Shown here: in pieces, positions 19,144-27,779 of the stretch
Position numbering within the stretch: the stretch's first letter is position 1
How the letters are laid out: each line of letters starts with the position of its first letter
DNA from: Wolbachia endosymbiont of Ctenocephalides felis wCfeF
Lineage (GTDB): Bacteria; Pseudomonadota; Alphaproteobacteria; Rickettsiales; Anaplasmataceae
Assembly (NCBI GenBank): GCA_028571325.1
Contig: CP116767.1
Span: 1,083,150 to 1,147,149 of the forward strand
Reading direction: 5' to 3'
Length of the DNA stretch: 64,000 nt
Notes under the pieces: generated by a model
The model's database searches: none
The model's input: the letters and a program-made list of their open reading frames with translations, nothing else
What the model was told of the DNA's origin: nothing
Translations under genes and position numbers: made by a program

Positions 19144-19632
19144 TCAGCCTCTCATAGAAGATTTCCCACTTTGCTGTTCAAATAACTTTTCAATTCTGTC
19201 CGTTTCTTTCTTCAATATCTCGGTTATCTCTTTGCTATTTTTCGCATAATCCATTGCTGTCATTCCAAATTTATCTGCTTGCTCTATTTCTGCTCCTGCT
19301 TCCACTAACTCTTTTACTATCTCCACTTTCCCCACCATACATGCAAGGTGCAATGGAGTGCATTTATTGCCATACTCTTCAGCATTTACATTTGCTCCTG
19401 ACTTTATCAACTCTCTCACGGTTTCTAGGCGTTTTTCCGTTACCGCTAGGTGCAGTGCTGTGTATCCTTCTACATCTTTAGCATTCACATTCGCTCCTTT
19501 TTCGATTAATAACCTCACTGTTTTTGCGTCTATTGCATAATGCAGAGCTGTTCTGTCTCTTTCATAAATATTTTTATATGAGTTCTCTAATAATTCTTTT
19601 GCTGATTTATTAAATTTGCCAAGCTTTAACAT
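19144..19632 (-). CDS. Ankyrin repeat protein
   Basis: 162 residues, about three to four ankyrin repeats spanning 25-135 (RTALHYAIDAKTVRLLIEKG, GYTALHLAVTEKRLETVREL, TPLHLACMVGKVEIVKELVE) and a short charged tail. The start follows GAGGTGG. Only 4 bases separate it from the DUF2924 gene, so it belongs to the integrase-side operon. A likely protein-interaction module; no secretion signal is visible. Confidence 0.87.
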   Translation of the reverse strand: MLKLGKFNKSAKELLENSYKNIYERDRTALHYAIDAKTVRLLIEKGANVNAKDVEGYTALHLAVTEKRLETVRELIKSGANVNAEEYGNKCTPLHLACMVGKVEIVKELVEAGAEIEQADKFGMTAMDYAKNSKEITEILKKETDRIEKLFEQQSGKSSMRG

Positions 19633-19670
19633 AATCCACCTCGCCTTTTCTTTAAATTTAAATCCCTCTT

Positions 19671-20375
19671 TTAAACCTTCCTTTTCGCTACCTCATCTAT
19701 CATTTCGTTCACTTGGCTCATTATTTTGCTTGCTAAATTTTTACATTCTTCCTTTATCAGTGATTTGTCTCTCTTCCTTATTTCTTCTATCTCTATTATT
19801 TTTAGCTCCGGCATGTAGCTTCCATTCAACATGTCTGCTATTTCTCCTACTAGCCTCTCTATTCCATAGCAGGTCAGTTCTCTACTTTTTGTTATTCCTC
19901 CTTTTTCTCTCAGAAATTTACTCGCCCTTTCACTTTCTTTGCTATCACATAGACGATACTTTTCACTTTCCCAGATGTAATACATTGGTGTTGCACCGTA
20001 CTTATTCAGTTGATTAACTTCAGCTCCCGCTTTTACTAGCTCTTTTATTATTTCAACTCCTCCTATTTTGCACGCAGAGTGGAGTGGCGTACATCCACTG
20101 ACATATTGAGTGGCATTTACTTCTGCTCCCGACCTTAGCAGCACTTTTACATTTTCTAAGCTTTTCGCAGATACTGCACAGTGTAGTGGCGTATAACCAT
20201 TTTTATCTCTTGCATTTACCTCTGCTCCTTTCTTTACTAAGAACCTCACTGTTTTGTAATCAGAGATTTCTACTGCTTGGTGTAATATCGTCTCTCCTTC
20301 TTCATTTCTTTTATTAATGTCTTTAAATCCGTTACTTGATACTTCTTTAAAAAACTTACTCTTGCTAAAACTCAT
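19671..20375 (-). CDS. Ankyrin repeat protein
   Basis: 234 residues from ATG 20375, preferred over ATG 20387 because GAGG sits 7 bases before it. Ankyrin repeats at about 25-130 (TILHQAVEISDYKTVRFLVK, GYTPLHCAVSAKSLENVKVL, TPLHSACKIGGVEIIKELVK), then a helical C-terminal region of unknown role. Close in sequence to the neighbouring ankyrin protein at 19144, suggesting tandem duplication. Confidence 0.87.
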   Translation of the reverse strand: MSFSKSKFFKEVSSNGFKDINKRNEEGETILHQAVEISDYKTVRFLVKKGAEVNARDKNGYTPLHCAVSAKSLENVKVLLRSGAEVNATQYVSGCTPLHSACKIGGVEIIKELVKAGAEVNQLNKYGATPMYYIWESEKYRLCDSKESERASKFLREKGGITKSRELTCYGIERLVGEIADMLNGSYMPELKIIEIEEIRKRDKSLIKEECKNLASKIMSQVNEMIDEVAKRKV

Positions 20376-20543
20376 TTCATACCTCACAAAATTAGCTTTT
20401 CTAGCGTCAGATAAATTTCTTATATTTACCTGCTGCTATTCAAGTCATGTCCGTTTTAGCATAAAAAAGCAAGTCTTTTTCTTTTTATTTCATACACTTT
20501 AACCTGTTATTAATATAATATATGAGGATTTAAACATAAGTGC

Positions 20544-21511
20544 TTAACTTATTATAGATATTACTTGGCTATTTTTCCAATTTCTGTTCAAATGTCTATG
20601 TTCGTGCCACTTCAGTACTCCCGGGTAAAACACTAAAATGTAATTTTCTAATTCGTGTATCGAATCTTCTTTTCCTGAACTTCTATCATTTTCGCAACTA
20701 ACGTGATATTCCGTTAAATTAGCTTTCGCAACCTTTTGATCAGTAAGATTCTTTGCTTCATATTCATAGCTGATATTAAATCTTTCCAAAATTGGTTTGT
20801 ATTCCAAGTTCCATAGCTGATCAGAAAGTTTATCATTACCAAGGAAAAGTGTGCCTCCTATCTCTTCTTGATAACAAAGAGGAAAACAGCTATTTATTTC
20901 TCCTAATTTCCAGCTATCTGACAGTACAATCTGTGCTTTGACAAACTTAATTGCTGGTAATAAACTTTGTGGTAATGGATATAGTGCTTTTAAGTTGTAC
21001 CACAAATGATTTCTTTCATAAATACCGTTATAATTCTTTGTGTGAGGCTCGGTTTCTCCAAGGATTGCTACATCTAGGCGATATATATCATTGCTTAAAG
21101 CTCGTTCATAATGATCGCGTAGATAGTTTTCTATAATCCTAATAACTGGACCACTAGACCTGAAAAAATTTACTCTTCCAAATGATAACACTGGTCCATC
21201 TTTTTCTATTTTTACCCCTGAATAATCAGAAAGAAGATCTCCAAATAAACTCTCATCCAATATAAATCTCTGCGCATTATAATAATCGTTAAAAATCCTC
21301 ATCAATCTGGATCTTACAGGCAGTGATAGTTTTGCCAGCTCTACTACTGCATCTACGAAGAAGTCATTTGGTACCTCTTTTATCCCTACTTGCAGCTCAA
21401 AAAAATGTTTACCAGGTGGTTCTTCGATAATTTTAATATCTTCTATATTTGCCCATTTTAGTGCTATTTTTAGTGATGCTGGAGTTCCTCTCAGTCTTTG
21501 AAATTTTACTC
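20544..21511 (-). pseudogene. Phage tail protein I (P2 gpI-like), 3' part cut off by IS3
   Basis: The frame read leftward from the IS3 edge (VKFQRLRGTPASLKIALKW) continues without a stop to 20544 and includes RIFNDYYNAQRFILDESLFG and a C-terminal region with repeated YP-type loops. Together with the start at 22976 it rebuilds one tail protein I gene, a baseplate wedge protein. A promoterless ATG at 21305 inside this part gives a 253-aa frame that is probably not an independent gene. Ends just right of an AT-rich gap before the ankyrin genes. Confidence 0.8.
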
Positions 21512-21590
21512 TGACCTTACCCAGAAAAAGTAGACAGAAAGTTAAGACGTTTTTGAAGTAAAATAAAACGTTTTTTCAAAGAGGTGTGGT

Positions 21591-21890
21591 ATGACAAAAA
21601 GAAAAGAATATACAGCAGAATTCAAAATTGAAGCTATAAGACTAGTAAAAGAAACAGGTCAATCATCAGCAAAAATAGCAAGAGATTTGGGTATTAGCGG
21701 TGATTCATTAAGCAGATGGGTAAAAACATACAATGATAGAATGTCTGGAGTAGATGCGTTTCCAGGAAAAGGGAAAGTAGCTCATTGTGACAAAGAAAAG
21801 TTTGATTTAAAGAAAGAGCTGGCAAGAGTAACGAGGGAAAGAGACATTTTAAAAAAAGCCCTGGGATATTTTGCAAACCAAAAAGAGTAA
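21591..21890 (+). CDS. IS3 family transposase OrfA
   Basis: 99 residues with the helix-turn-helix of OrfA proteins (YTAEFKIEAIRLVKETGQSS, KIARDLGISGDSLSRWVK) and a C-terminal leucine-zipper-like helix (LKKELARVTRERDILKKALG). It ends in the A5 run at 21880-21884, where a -1 shift would fuse it to OrfB, the usual way IS3 elements make the active OrfAB transposase. Confidence 0.92.
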   Translation: MTKRKEYTAEFKIEAIRLVKETGQSSAKIARDLGISGDSLSRWVKTYNDRMSGVDAFPGKGKVAHCDKEKFDLKKELARVTRERDILKKALGYFANQKE

Positions 21891-22744
21891 AATATTCTTT
21901 TATAAAAGAACATGAAAACTGCTATAAAATACGGGAATTATGCAGATTTTTGAACGTATCTGCTTGTGGTTATTATAAATGGATTACTAAGGAAAAAAAC
22001 AACAAAAAATCAATAAGAGAAGAGCTCATACAAGATATTCAGAAGGTATATCGAGCATCACAATGCAGATACGGAGCTCCTAAAATTCACGCTGAATTAA
22101 AGGCTTTAGGTAAAAATTATAACATCAAAACAGTGCAAAATGTTATGCAGAAAAATGGCATTCAAGCTAAGCTTAGACGAAAGTTTAAAAGTAAAAAACC
22201 ACAAATAGACAATAGAGTTATAACTCCTAACATATTAAATCAGAATTTCATCGCTGATCAACCTAACAAGATATGGGTAACTGATATTACGTACATAAAA
22301 ACTAATGAAGGATGGTTATATTTGGCAGCAATAATAGATTTATATTCACGCATGGTGATTGGCTGGTCAATGAGTAATGCAGTAAATAGGCAATTAGTTA
22401 TAGATGCGTTATTAATGGCTATTGGTAGGCGCAAATCTGCTAAAAATCTACTATTTCATAGCGATCAAGGATCGCAATACACCTCTAAAAATTATCAATT
22501 TTTACTAAGTACAAAAAATATTACTTCTAGTATGAGTCACAAAGGTTGTTGTTATGATAATGCTGTTTCAGAGAGCTTTTTTAGTTCACTTAAGAGAGAG
22601 TTACTCATTGATACTTCACAACACTCTGCACAACAAGCTAAAACCGCAATATTTGAATATATAGAAATTTTTTATAATAAACAGCGTAGACATTCTACTA
22701 TTAACTATTGCATTCCTGAGCTTTTTGATTCATCATTCTCATAG
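21881..22744 (+). CDS. IS3 family transposase OrfB (DDE integrase core)
   Basis: The frame is open from the A5 run (21880-21884) and gives KYSFIKEHENCYKIREL before the first internal start at 21950. DDE core residues are visible: Asp in WVTDITYIK, Asp in FHSDQGSQYTS and Glu in DNAVSESFFSSLKRE. The HTH_21 region (RYGAPKIHAELKALG) precedes the rve domain. Likely made as an OrfAB fusion by -1 frameshifting. Confidence 0.92.
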   Translation, partial: KRVKYSFIKEHENCYKIRELCRFLNVSACGYYKWITKEKNNKKSIREELIQDIQKVYRASQCRYGAPKIHAELKALGKNYNIKTVQNVMQKNGIQAKLRRKFKSKKPQIDNRVITPNILNQNFIADQPNKIWVTDITYIKTNEGWLYLAAIIDLYSRMVIGWSMSNAVNRQLVIDALLMAIGRRKSAKNLLFHSDQGSQYTSKNYQFLLSTKNITSSMSHKGCCYDNAVSESFFSSLKRELLIDTSQHSAQQAKTAIFEYIEIFYNKQRRHSTINYCIPELFDSSFS

Positions 22745-22766
22745 CAAAAACGTCTTAACTTTCTGT

Positions 22767-22976
22767 CTACTTTTTCTGGGTAAGGTCAATTACGGCTTTT
22801 CTTCTATCTTTTACCCAACGCAGTATCTCTTCTAAACCATATTCTTCTATTATCCACGGCAATGTTTCTTCTTTAAGACTAAACTTAAATCCTCTGATAC
22901 AGCTCAGATCAACCTTATAATCTGTTGCATCAACCAATGCTTGCTCTTGCTTTGTCGCGTTTGGGGGTAATAGCAT
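22767..22976 (-). pseudogene. Phage tail protein I, 5' part
   Basis: Encodes the N terminus (MLLPPNATKQEQALVDATDY ... EILRWVKDRRKAVI) and then reads a few codons of the IS3 end before a stop. The continuation is at 20544-21511 beyond the IS. ATG overlaps the final base of the gpJ-like gene stop, matching the P2 gene order J-I. Confidence 0.85.
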
Positions 22977-23770
22977 TACTCAATCTTTAAATTTCGCAAA
23001 TTTGCACACTCATTACCTAGCACCACAACATCCTCTTTTGGCTCGATTAATTCTACGTTTTCTACACCCTCTACAAACAAATTTGCTATTATCCAAGATC
23101 TTGTAACATTCCATCCCAGCCTTCTATTTACTTCAAACTTCTTAATGAACTGCTTCTTGATTTCCTCCTTCGATATTACAGGACTTATGCTCATTCTGCT
23201 GTGAATATCTATTTCCGTAATATTGCAACCAATTACTGTTACTGTATCTGTTAAAACCCTTATATCATCTCTAGTAACCTGCTTTTTTACAATTTCAAGT
23301 AGCTCTTCTGAAGCTATGCCAGTTGTGGATAATTCTGTTGATAAGATTGAAATTTGTACTTTCCCTGGTATAGGTGATTCTACTAATGCATCTTTTACTC
23401 TACTATCTGCTGACAGTGCATAATACCTATAATGTTCCTTGCTCCCACCTGTGCTCCAACCTACTATTCTTGCTTTTACCCTCTTTCTAAATCTTTCATC
23501 ATCTTCTCCTTTTTGTCTTTCCACTCCATAAAACTCAGCCAAATTATCAAGATCTTCTCCCGTTGCAAATTTAAGTAAATTACCCTTTACAGCTTCGTTT
23601 ATCCTTTGTCTGAGCAAAAGTTCTCTCCATGCTGCTACCTCCAGAATCTTTATTGCTGGATCGGATTCTACTAACGCTGAAAAGGTTTCATCTCTACACA
23701 CTAACTCCTCCTTCATTCTGGAAAAGATTTCTTCATAACTCAGCTTTTCTACAATATTTAGCTGCTTCAT
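22976..23770 (-). CDS. Baseplate assembly protein J (P2 gpJ-like)
   Basis: 264 residues. Shows features of the Baseplate_J family: VAAWRELLLRQRINEAVKGN, ATGEDLDNLAEFYGVER, then GWSTGGSKEHYRYYALSADS and VESPIPGKVQISIL. gpJ forms the baseplate wedge with I and W in contractile tails. It lies between W and I as in P2. Confidence 0.92.
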   Translation of the reverse strand: MKQLNIVEKLSYEEIFSRMKEELVCRDETFSALVESDPAIKILEVAAWRELLLRQRINEAVKGNLLKFATGEDLDNLAEFYGVERQKGEDDERFRKRVKARIVGWSTGGSKEHYRYYALSADSRVKDALVESPIPGKVQISILSTELSTTGIASEELLEIVKKQVTRDDIRVLTDTVTVIGCNITEIDIHSRMSISPVISKEEIKKQFIKKFEVNRRLGWNVTRSWIIANLFVEGVENVELIEPKEDVVVLGNECANLRNLKIE

Positions 23771-23772
23771 CT

Positions 23773-24108
23773 TTAAACTACAATTTCATCAAAATGAATG
23801 TTTTTCCCGCTTGGTAAGTATAATCCTTCTAGATCAAGCGTTACTTTTCCTTCTTTCACCTCTGTCATTTTTACTTTTTCTAGCTTAAATCTTTCCTCCC
23901 ACCTTTGTAGAGCTTCTGCTACTGCTGAATAGATTTCCAAAGTTAAATCTCTATTTATTGGCTTATCTACTAATTCAAATAATCGAGAACCATAATCTCT
24001 TCTCATTATTCTACTCTTAATAGGAGTGGTCAGTATATCAATTATTGATTGCTTTAAGTGTTCTAAACCCTCTAGTTCTTTACCTGTTTCTTTGCTCATT
24101 CCCTTCAT
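23773..24108 (-). CDS. Baseplate protein W (gpW/gp25 lysozyme-like family)
   Basis: 111 residues with the gp25/GPW core (LEHLKQSIIDILTTPIKSR, MRRDYGSRLFELVDKPIN, EALQRWEERFKLEKVKM). It overlaps the PAAR gene by 4 bases and is followed 2 bases later by gpJ. Structural wedge component; the family name reflects T4 gp25, not enzymatic activity. Confidence 0.9.
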   Translation of the reverse strand: MKGMSKETGKELEGLEHLKQSIIDILTTPIKSRIMRRDYGSRLFELVDKPINRDLTLEIYSAVAEALQRWEERFKLEKVKMTEVKEGKVTLDLEGLYLPSGKNIHFDEIVV

Positions 24109-24365
24109 ACTGGCTCTGTAAAAACATCAGAACTCCCTCTAATTACTTTAAACCCACATGAAACTATATCTCCTACTCTTCCTATACCAAACCCATTGGC
24201 AAATACTGTTTTAGATCCTTCTATTAATATTTTTCCTTCACTAAAACTATCTCCTTGCCTACAAATTTGCTTACCATTTACAAAAACATTGTTACTGCCG
24301 CTAATGCAGAAATGTGGTATAGCTTCTCCACAGTAGTCTCCTAACCTCACTATTCCTTTGTTCAA
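24105..24365 (-). CDS. PAAR-domain tail spike tip protein
   Basis: 86 residues, rich in Gly, Ile, Val, with repeated short beta strands (RLGDYCGEAIPHFCISGSNN, VFVNGKQICRQGD, VFANGFGIGRVGDIVSCG) typical of PAAR proteins that cap the gpV-like spike and bind a metal. Location between V and W supports this. The Cys and His residues are candidate metal ligands. Confidence 0.85.
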   Translation of the reverse strand: MNKGIVRLGDYCGEAIPHFCISGSNNVFVNGKQICRQGDSFSEGKILIEGSKTVFANGFGIGRVGDIVSCGFKVIRGSSDVFTEPV

Positions 24366-24826
24366 TTTAAGTCGATCCTTTCTGCTTTCAGTTTTATTTC
24401 ACTTTTTGTCATTTCTATACTTGATCCCCCAGCCTTCAGTGTTATTTTGTCTACTACTTCAATTTCTAAATGATGATTCTCTTTATCATATAACAATCTT
24501 GTTCCATCTTGAAACTTCACACTATTTATTTCTTTTTTATTCTCTGGGGCAGCATACTTCTGTTGATATATTCCAGCCAGCACTGCCCCTAATGATAATT
24601 CCCCAAATGGCGACAATACTATCACCTGCTCATCAATATTAGGTGGAAGCCAACTTCTATCTTCTCCAGCTTTCATCGTTATCCACGGTAAATAATCTGT
24701 TAAAAATTCTCCTATTTTCACTCTTACTTTTGCTTTTTCATAATCTACTTCTTTTACAACTCCTATACGAACAATGTTGGCCATTTTCCTCTGTAACTCC
24801 GAAATTGCAAAATTACTTTCTAACAT
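24362..24826 (-). CDS. Baseplate assembly protein V (tail spike)
   Basis: 154 residues with an OB-fold N-terminal half (VRIGVVKEVDYEKAKVRVKI, LPWITMKAGEDRSWLPPNID, EQVIVLSPFGELSLGAVLAG) and a beta-helical C terminus (HLEIEVVDKITLKAGGSSIE), the P2 gpV layout. It forms the central membrane-piercing spike. Confidence 0.92.
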   Translation of the reverse strand: MLESNFAISELQRKMANIVRIGVVKEVDYEKAKVRVKIGEFLTDYLPWITMKAGEDRSWLPPNIDEQVIVLSPFGELSLGAVLAGIYQQKYAAPENKKEINSVKFQDGTRLLYDKENHHLEIEVVDKITLKAGGSSIEMTKSEIKLKAERIDLN

Positions 24827-25295
24827 TTATTTCACCTATTTCTATTTTGTGTGGCCTAAATTTTCCTTCTTCCCAAATAGATCGACCTACGTGTATTGTA
24901 TGCACCCACTCAATCAACCACACTAAATACGCATCTAACTCTGGCCTAAAATCATCTCCTCCTCCTGATATAAATTCTCCTGGCGAAACATTCTTCACGT
25001 TCCAAGTATTTTTATTTACTACTCTCGCAACCTCAGCAGCTAGTGTTCTGACAATAATAGCTGCATTTTCTATTGTGCTATCAATCACAATTCGTGCTTC
25101 AAATCTTGCTTTCAACGCTAATTCTTCTGTTCCTGGATCATGTCCTTTTTCAAGACTGCTAAGTTCCACAAAAACCGCTGGTGCTAACAATTCTTTTCTT
25201 ATCATCGGGTATACTTCGCATGTTTGTATATTTAGGATTTCTTCCTTCAGTCTAGTACAAATTGCTTGATGTAAATCTGTCCAGAACTTTGTCAT
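24813..25295 (-). CDS. Phage tail-completion/terminator-like protein (Gp37-type)
   Basis: 160 residues with an N-terminal helix (FWTDLHQAICTRLKEEI), then VYPMIRKELLAPAVFVELSS and ARFEARIVIDSTIENA. The pattern and the place between minor tail Z-like and V genes fit tail terminator/Gp37-like proteins. The exact family is uncertain. It overlaps gpV by 14 bases and the upstream gene by 4 bases. Confidence 0.65.
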   Translation of the reverse strand: MTKFWTDLHQAICTRLKEEILNIQTCEVYPMIRKELLAPAVFVELSSLEKGHDPGTEELALKARFEARIVIDSTIENAAIIVRTLAAEVARVVNKNTWNVKNVSPGEFISGGGDDFRPELDAYLVWLIEWVHTIHVGRSIWEEGKFRPHKIEIGEINVRK

Positions 25296-25790
25296 ATCTT
25301 TAAAATATAGTTTAGCTCATGCTTAAAGTATTTCTCAAACTCTCTCTCACTCTCATAATTAACAAGGTCTTTTATTATTCTTGAGCCTTCTGGTTCCAGC
25401 GGTAGTTTTACTTCCTTTATTGGCAATGCTGCTCTTCCTTCACGTTTAAACATACCGCTATTTCCTTTTGGCATAACTGCTGCAAATCCTCCTATAAACT
25501 CATGCTTTCCTACTTTCGATCCTCTTCTTGTTTTTTGTATTTTACCAATTGTCGATGCTCTAATGTCGTAGAGATTTGCTCTAATTAACACTGCTTGTTT
25601 TTGCTTTAAAAATTCTTAATCTCTTTCTTATCAAACTTAATTTTATCTTCTTTTCCTCACTAATTTCTTTTGCTGTCTTCAATTTTAGCCATAGTGCTGT
25701 TCTGTTTAACGCTCTCACTATTGCTAATTCTATTTTTTTTCTTTTAGCATTTACACTTTCTATTACCTCAACTTCTATATGCACAGACAT
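25292..25790 (-). pseudogene. Phage minor tail protein Z-like gene, frameshifted
   Basis: ATG 25790 (MSVHIEVEVIESVNAKRKK) opens a frame ending early after RLRIFKAKTSSVN (stop at 25581). A second frame picks up as KQAVLIRANLYDIRASTIGK and runs through GFAAVMPKGNSGMFKREG to 25292. The join lies in the A-run of GCAAAAACAAG at about 25600-25610; one extra A would restore RIFKAKKQAVLIRANLYD. The rebuilt protein of about 165 residues resembles prophage minor tail protein Z. It may be a real loss, a sequencing error in a homopolymer, or corrected by slippage. Confidence 0.7.
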
Positions 25791-25791
25791 T

Positions 25792-26097
25792 TTACACCCC
25801 ATACGCTTCGATTCGCCAGACCATTCCAGATTTATCTCTAAGTGGTGGTGTGTGTATTTTGTATTTGCAATCACCTATAACAAAAATATCTCCTACAATT
25901 GGCCTCAGTATATCAAAAATGCTTACCTCAAGAAAAAGCATCTCTCCCACAAATTGTCCTTCACCAATCTCGTATAATTTATCTGGCTGTTGCTTTAGTA
26001 CTTGTACCATATATGACTTACCCTTTGACTCATATAAAGCCAGCTCCCCTAAATGGGCAAGACAATCTTCTAATAACCTCTTTACATTTTCCTGCAT
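25792..26097 (-). CDS. Head-tail connector-like phage protein
   Basis: 101 residues, helical start (NVKRLLEDCLAHLGELAL) followed by beta-rich core (MLFLEVSIFDILRPIVGD, IFVIGDCKYKIHTPPLRD). It lies between the capsid and the minor tail Z-like gene, where head-tail joining proteins occur (lambda FII-like position). I do not recognise a firm family. Confidence 0.6.
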   Translation of the reverse strand: MQENVKRLLEDCLAHLGELALYESKGKSYMVQVLKQQPDKLYEIGEGQFVGEMLFLEVSIFDILRPIVGDIFVIGDCKYKIHTPPLRDKSGMVWRIEAYGV

Positions 26098-26221
26098 ACC
26101 ATTTTCTATTCATTCAAATTCACTTCTAAAGGCTTCTAAAAATATATTGCATCCTTATATTTTTTTAGCATACTCAACACATATTAAAACCATAAGTAGA
26201 GTTTTCTACGTGAGGGCTCTA

Positions 26222-27226
26222 CTATGTTGTTACTATTTTTACCAAAACGGACGGACGGTGGCACATTGGCAGAGGGTTTGACTGCGTATGTAAATCAGTC
26301 CCTCTATCAAATCTCCTTGGCTCTTGTTTTGCATATAGCGGTTTTCCCAAAGTATTTACTGTCTCATTAAAATCTGCTGGTGCAAAATATGTTGTAAATG
26401 TGCTTGCTGTTCCTAGTGGAAAACAGTGCCCTGTGTCTTTCTCAATAAATCTTCTCACGGTTCCTTCAGGGTCAGTTGCTTGCCCTCTATATTCTTCAAA
26501 TGTGATGCCACAAAACGTAAATCCTGATCTCATATCATTCCTTAGCGCTGCTCCTTCTTGCCATCTCTCATATGCCTCTTTCACCTTACTATGGGAAGTT
26601 AATGCATCAAAAAACTCAGGGCTTACCAGTGCATGAATTCCCGTCATATATTCACCACTTAAGTTATCCTCAATATGTCGCAATACCTCCAAGCACTTAC
26701 GTTTTACATCTGTTGTTGCTGTTCCAAGGGCAAAATTTACTACTTTTGGTGTTATTTCAAATTCGTTATACAGATTTAATAATTCCGACCCATCAGCATC
26801 TAAAATTATTCCTTTCAGCGCTCCCATTCGCAAATGCTCTAATGTTATTGCATGTTTGTTTCTCATTAGCTGCAAATGATCAGTTATTACATCTGCCAGC
26901 GCTTTCAGTTCACTTTCTGATCCAAATGCTCTTATTCCTTGTACTTCCTCTGGTAACACTACATCATCGTGAGGAATATGTGGAATTGTAAATGTTCTTA
27001 CCTTTCTTTTTCCTCTTTTTCCTACTGTTGCTGGTGCCCCTGGAACTTGCGTTGGTAGTAAACTTAATACTCCGTTTTGCTCTTCTATGGTAATATGTCT
27101 AAATCTTACTGATCTACTTGGAAACAAATTTAAATTTTCAATTCGTCCATAATTTATCGGCAATATATTTATCGCATTTGTTAGTGCCGTCATGCTAAAT
27201 GCTGTGTTTGTAAATGGATTTTGCAT
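26222..27226 (-). CDS. Phage major capsid protein (lambda gpE family)
   Basis: 334 residues. Recognisable segments of the Phage_cap_E family: FRHITIEEQNGVLSLLPTQV, FTIPHIPHDDVVLPEEVQGI, LEHLRMGALKGIILDADGS, CLEVLRHIEDNLSGEYMTGI, FCGITFEEYRGQ and CFPLGTASTFTTYFAPADF. It forms the icosahedral head; lies downstream of the decoration and protease genes as in lambda-type heads. Confidence 0.95.
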   Translation of the reverse strand: MQNPFTNTAFSMTALTNAINILPINYGRIENLNLFPSRSVRFRHITIEEQNGVLSLLPTQVPGAPATVGKRGKRKVRTFTIPHIPHDDVVLPEEVQGIRAFGSESELKALADVITDHLQLMRNKHAITLEHLRMGALKGIILDADGSELLNLYNEFEITPKVVNFALGTATTDVKRKCLEVLRHIEDNLSGEYMTGIHALVSPEFFDALTSHSKVKEAYERWQEGAALRNDMRSGFTFCGITFEEYRGQATDPEGTVRRFIEKDTGHCFPLGTASTFTTYFAPADFNETVNTLGKPLYAKQEPRRFDRGTDLHTQSNPLPMCHRPSVLVKIVTT

Positions 27227-27269
27227 TTTTTATTTTCCCCCTTTGTATTTTTTATTGGTTAATATAGCC

Positions 27270-27638
27270 TTAGACTGCTTTACGGATAATGATCCCTCGT
27301 CCTTCAAGTTGCTTTATTGCTTCAGCTTTCTGTTCTTCAGTGATATTTGCTGGCCACACAACTGCATGATCTGCTAGTATTGCACCACGAGTAATAATTA
27401 CTGCTTTGGCATTTTCTGTCGCATTTACATCACTTACTATTGCACCTATTGCTGTTTGTGTACCATCTGTGGCAGTTGGATTTATTATCTTAATCATGTT
27501 ATCTTTATCGAGAGCCACTACTGTACCAAGTTTAAGATTTTGTCCCTTTGCTACTGTTATCTGATCTCTTGAATATAGATTGGACACTTCATATTTCAAA
27601 AGATCGCCTAAATTATTTCCTTCAGTTATACTTATCAT
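27270..27638 (-). CDS. Head decoration protein D
   Basis: 122 residues with the HDPD/gpD fold pattern: VAKGQNLKLGTVVALDKDN, NPTATDGTQTAIGAIVSDVN, KAVIITRGAILADHAVVWP. It binds the outside of the capsid and stabilises it after DNA packaging. A GGAG-type site precedes ATG 27638. Confidence 0.9.
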   Translation of the reverse strand: MISITEGNNLGDLLKYEVSNLYSRDQITVAKGQNLKLGTVVALDKDNMIKIINPTATDGTQTAIGAIVSDVNATENAKAVIITRGAILADHAVVWPANITEEQKAEAIKQLEGRGIIIRKAV

Positions 27639-27779
27639 GTCTTTTTCTCTCCTTTTTTTATTTTTTTACCGTCGTGTTTATAACTGCTATACACCGCGGT
27701 TATTACCTTGTAATTAGCCATTATGGCGCATTTTGGACACTTATTTACCGCAGGGCACTATATATGGCGGTTATAAAAT
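27639..27779 (-). other. Structured repeat between decoration and protease genes
   Basis: On the minus strand two related segments occur about 60 bases apart: ATAACCGCCATATATAG (near 27758-27774) and ATAACCGCGGTGTATAG (near 27687-27703), each ending close to GTTATAA. Could be an RNA structure, processing site or repeated protein-binding site; no gene is present. Confidence 0.35.

Larger units (their letters stand above)
21512..22788 (+). mobile_element. IS3 family insertion sequence, apparently intact
   Basis: Bounded by long inverted repeats: TGACCTTACCCAGAAAAAGT from 21512 and its reverse complement ending at 22788; the match continues through the following AGACAGAAAGTTAAGACG. It carries orfA and orfB in the normal overlapping arrangement. 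It splits a tail protein I gene. I could not see an obvious direct target repeat at the edges. Confidence 0.9.

Noticed and set aside
21193..21305. Independent start at ATG 21305 for a 253-aa protein
   Set aside because: The frame is open back to the IS3 edge and the upstream residues match the tail protein I continuation.
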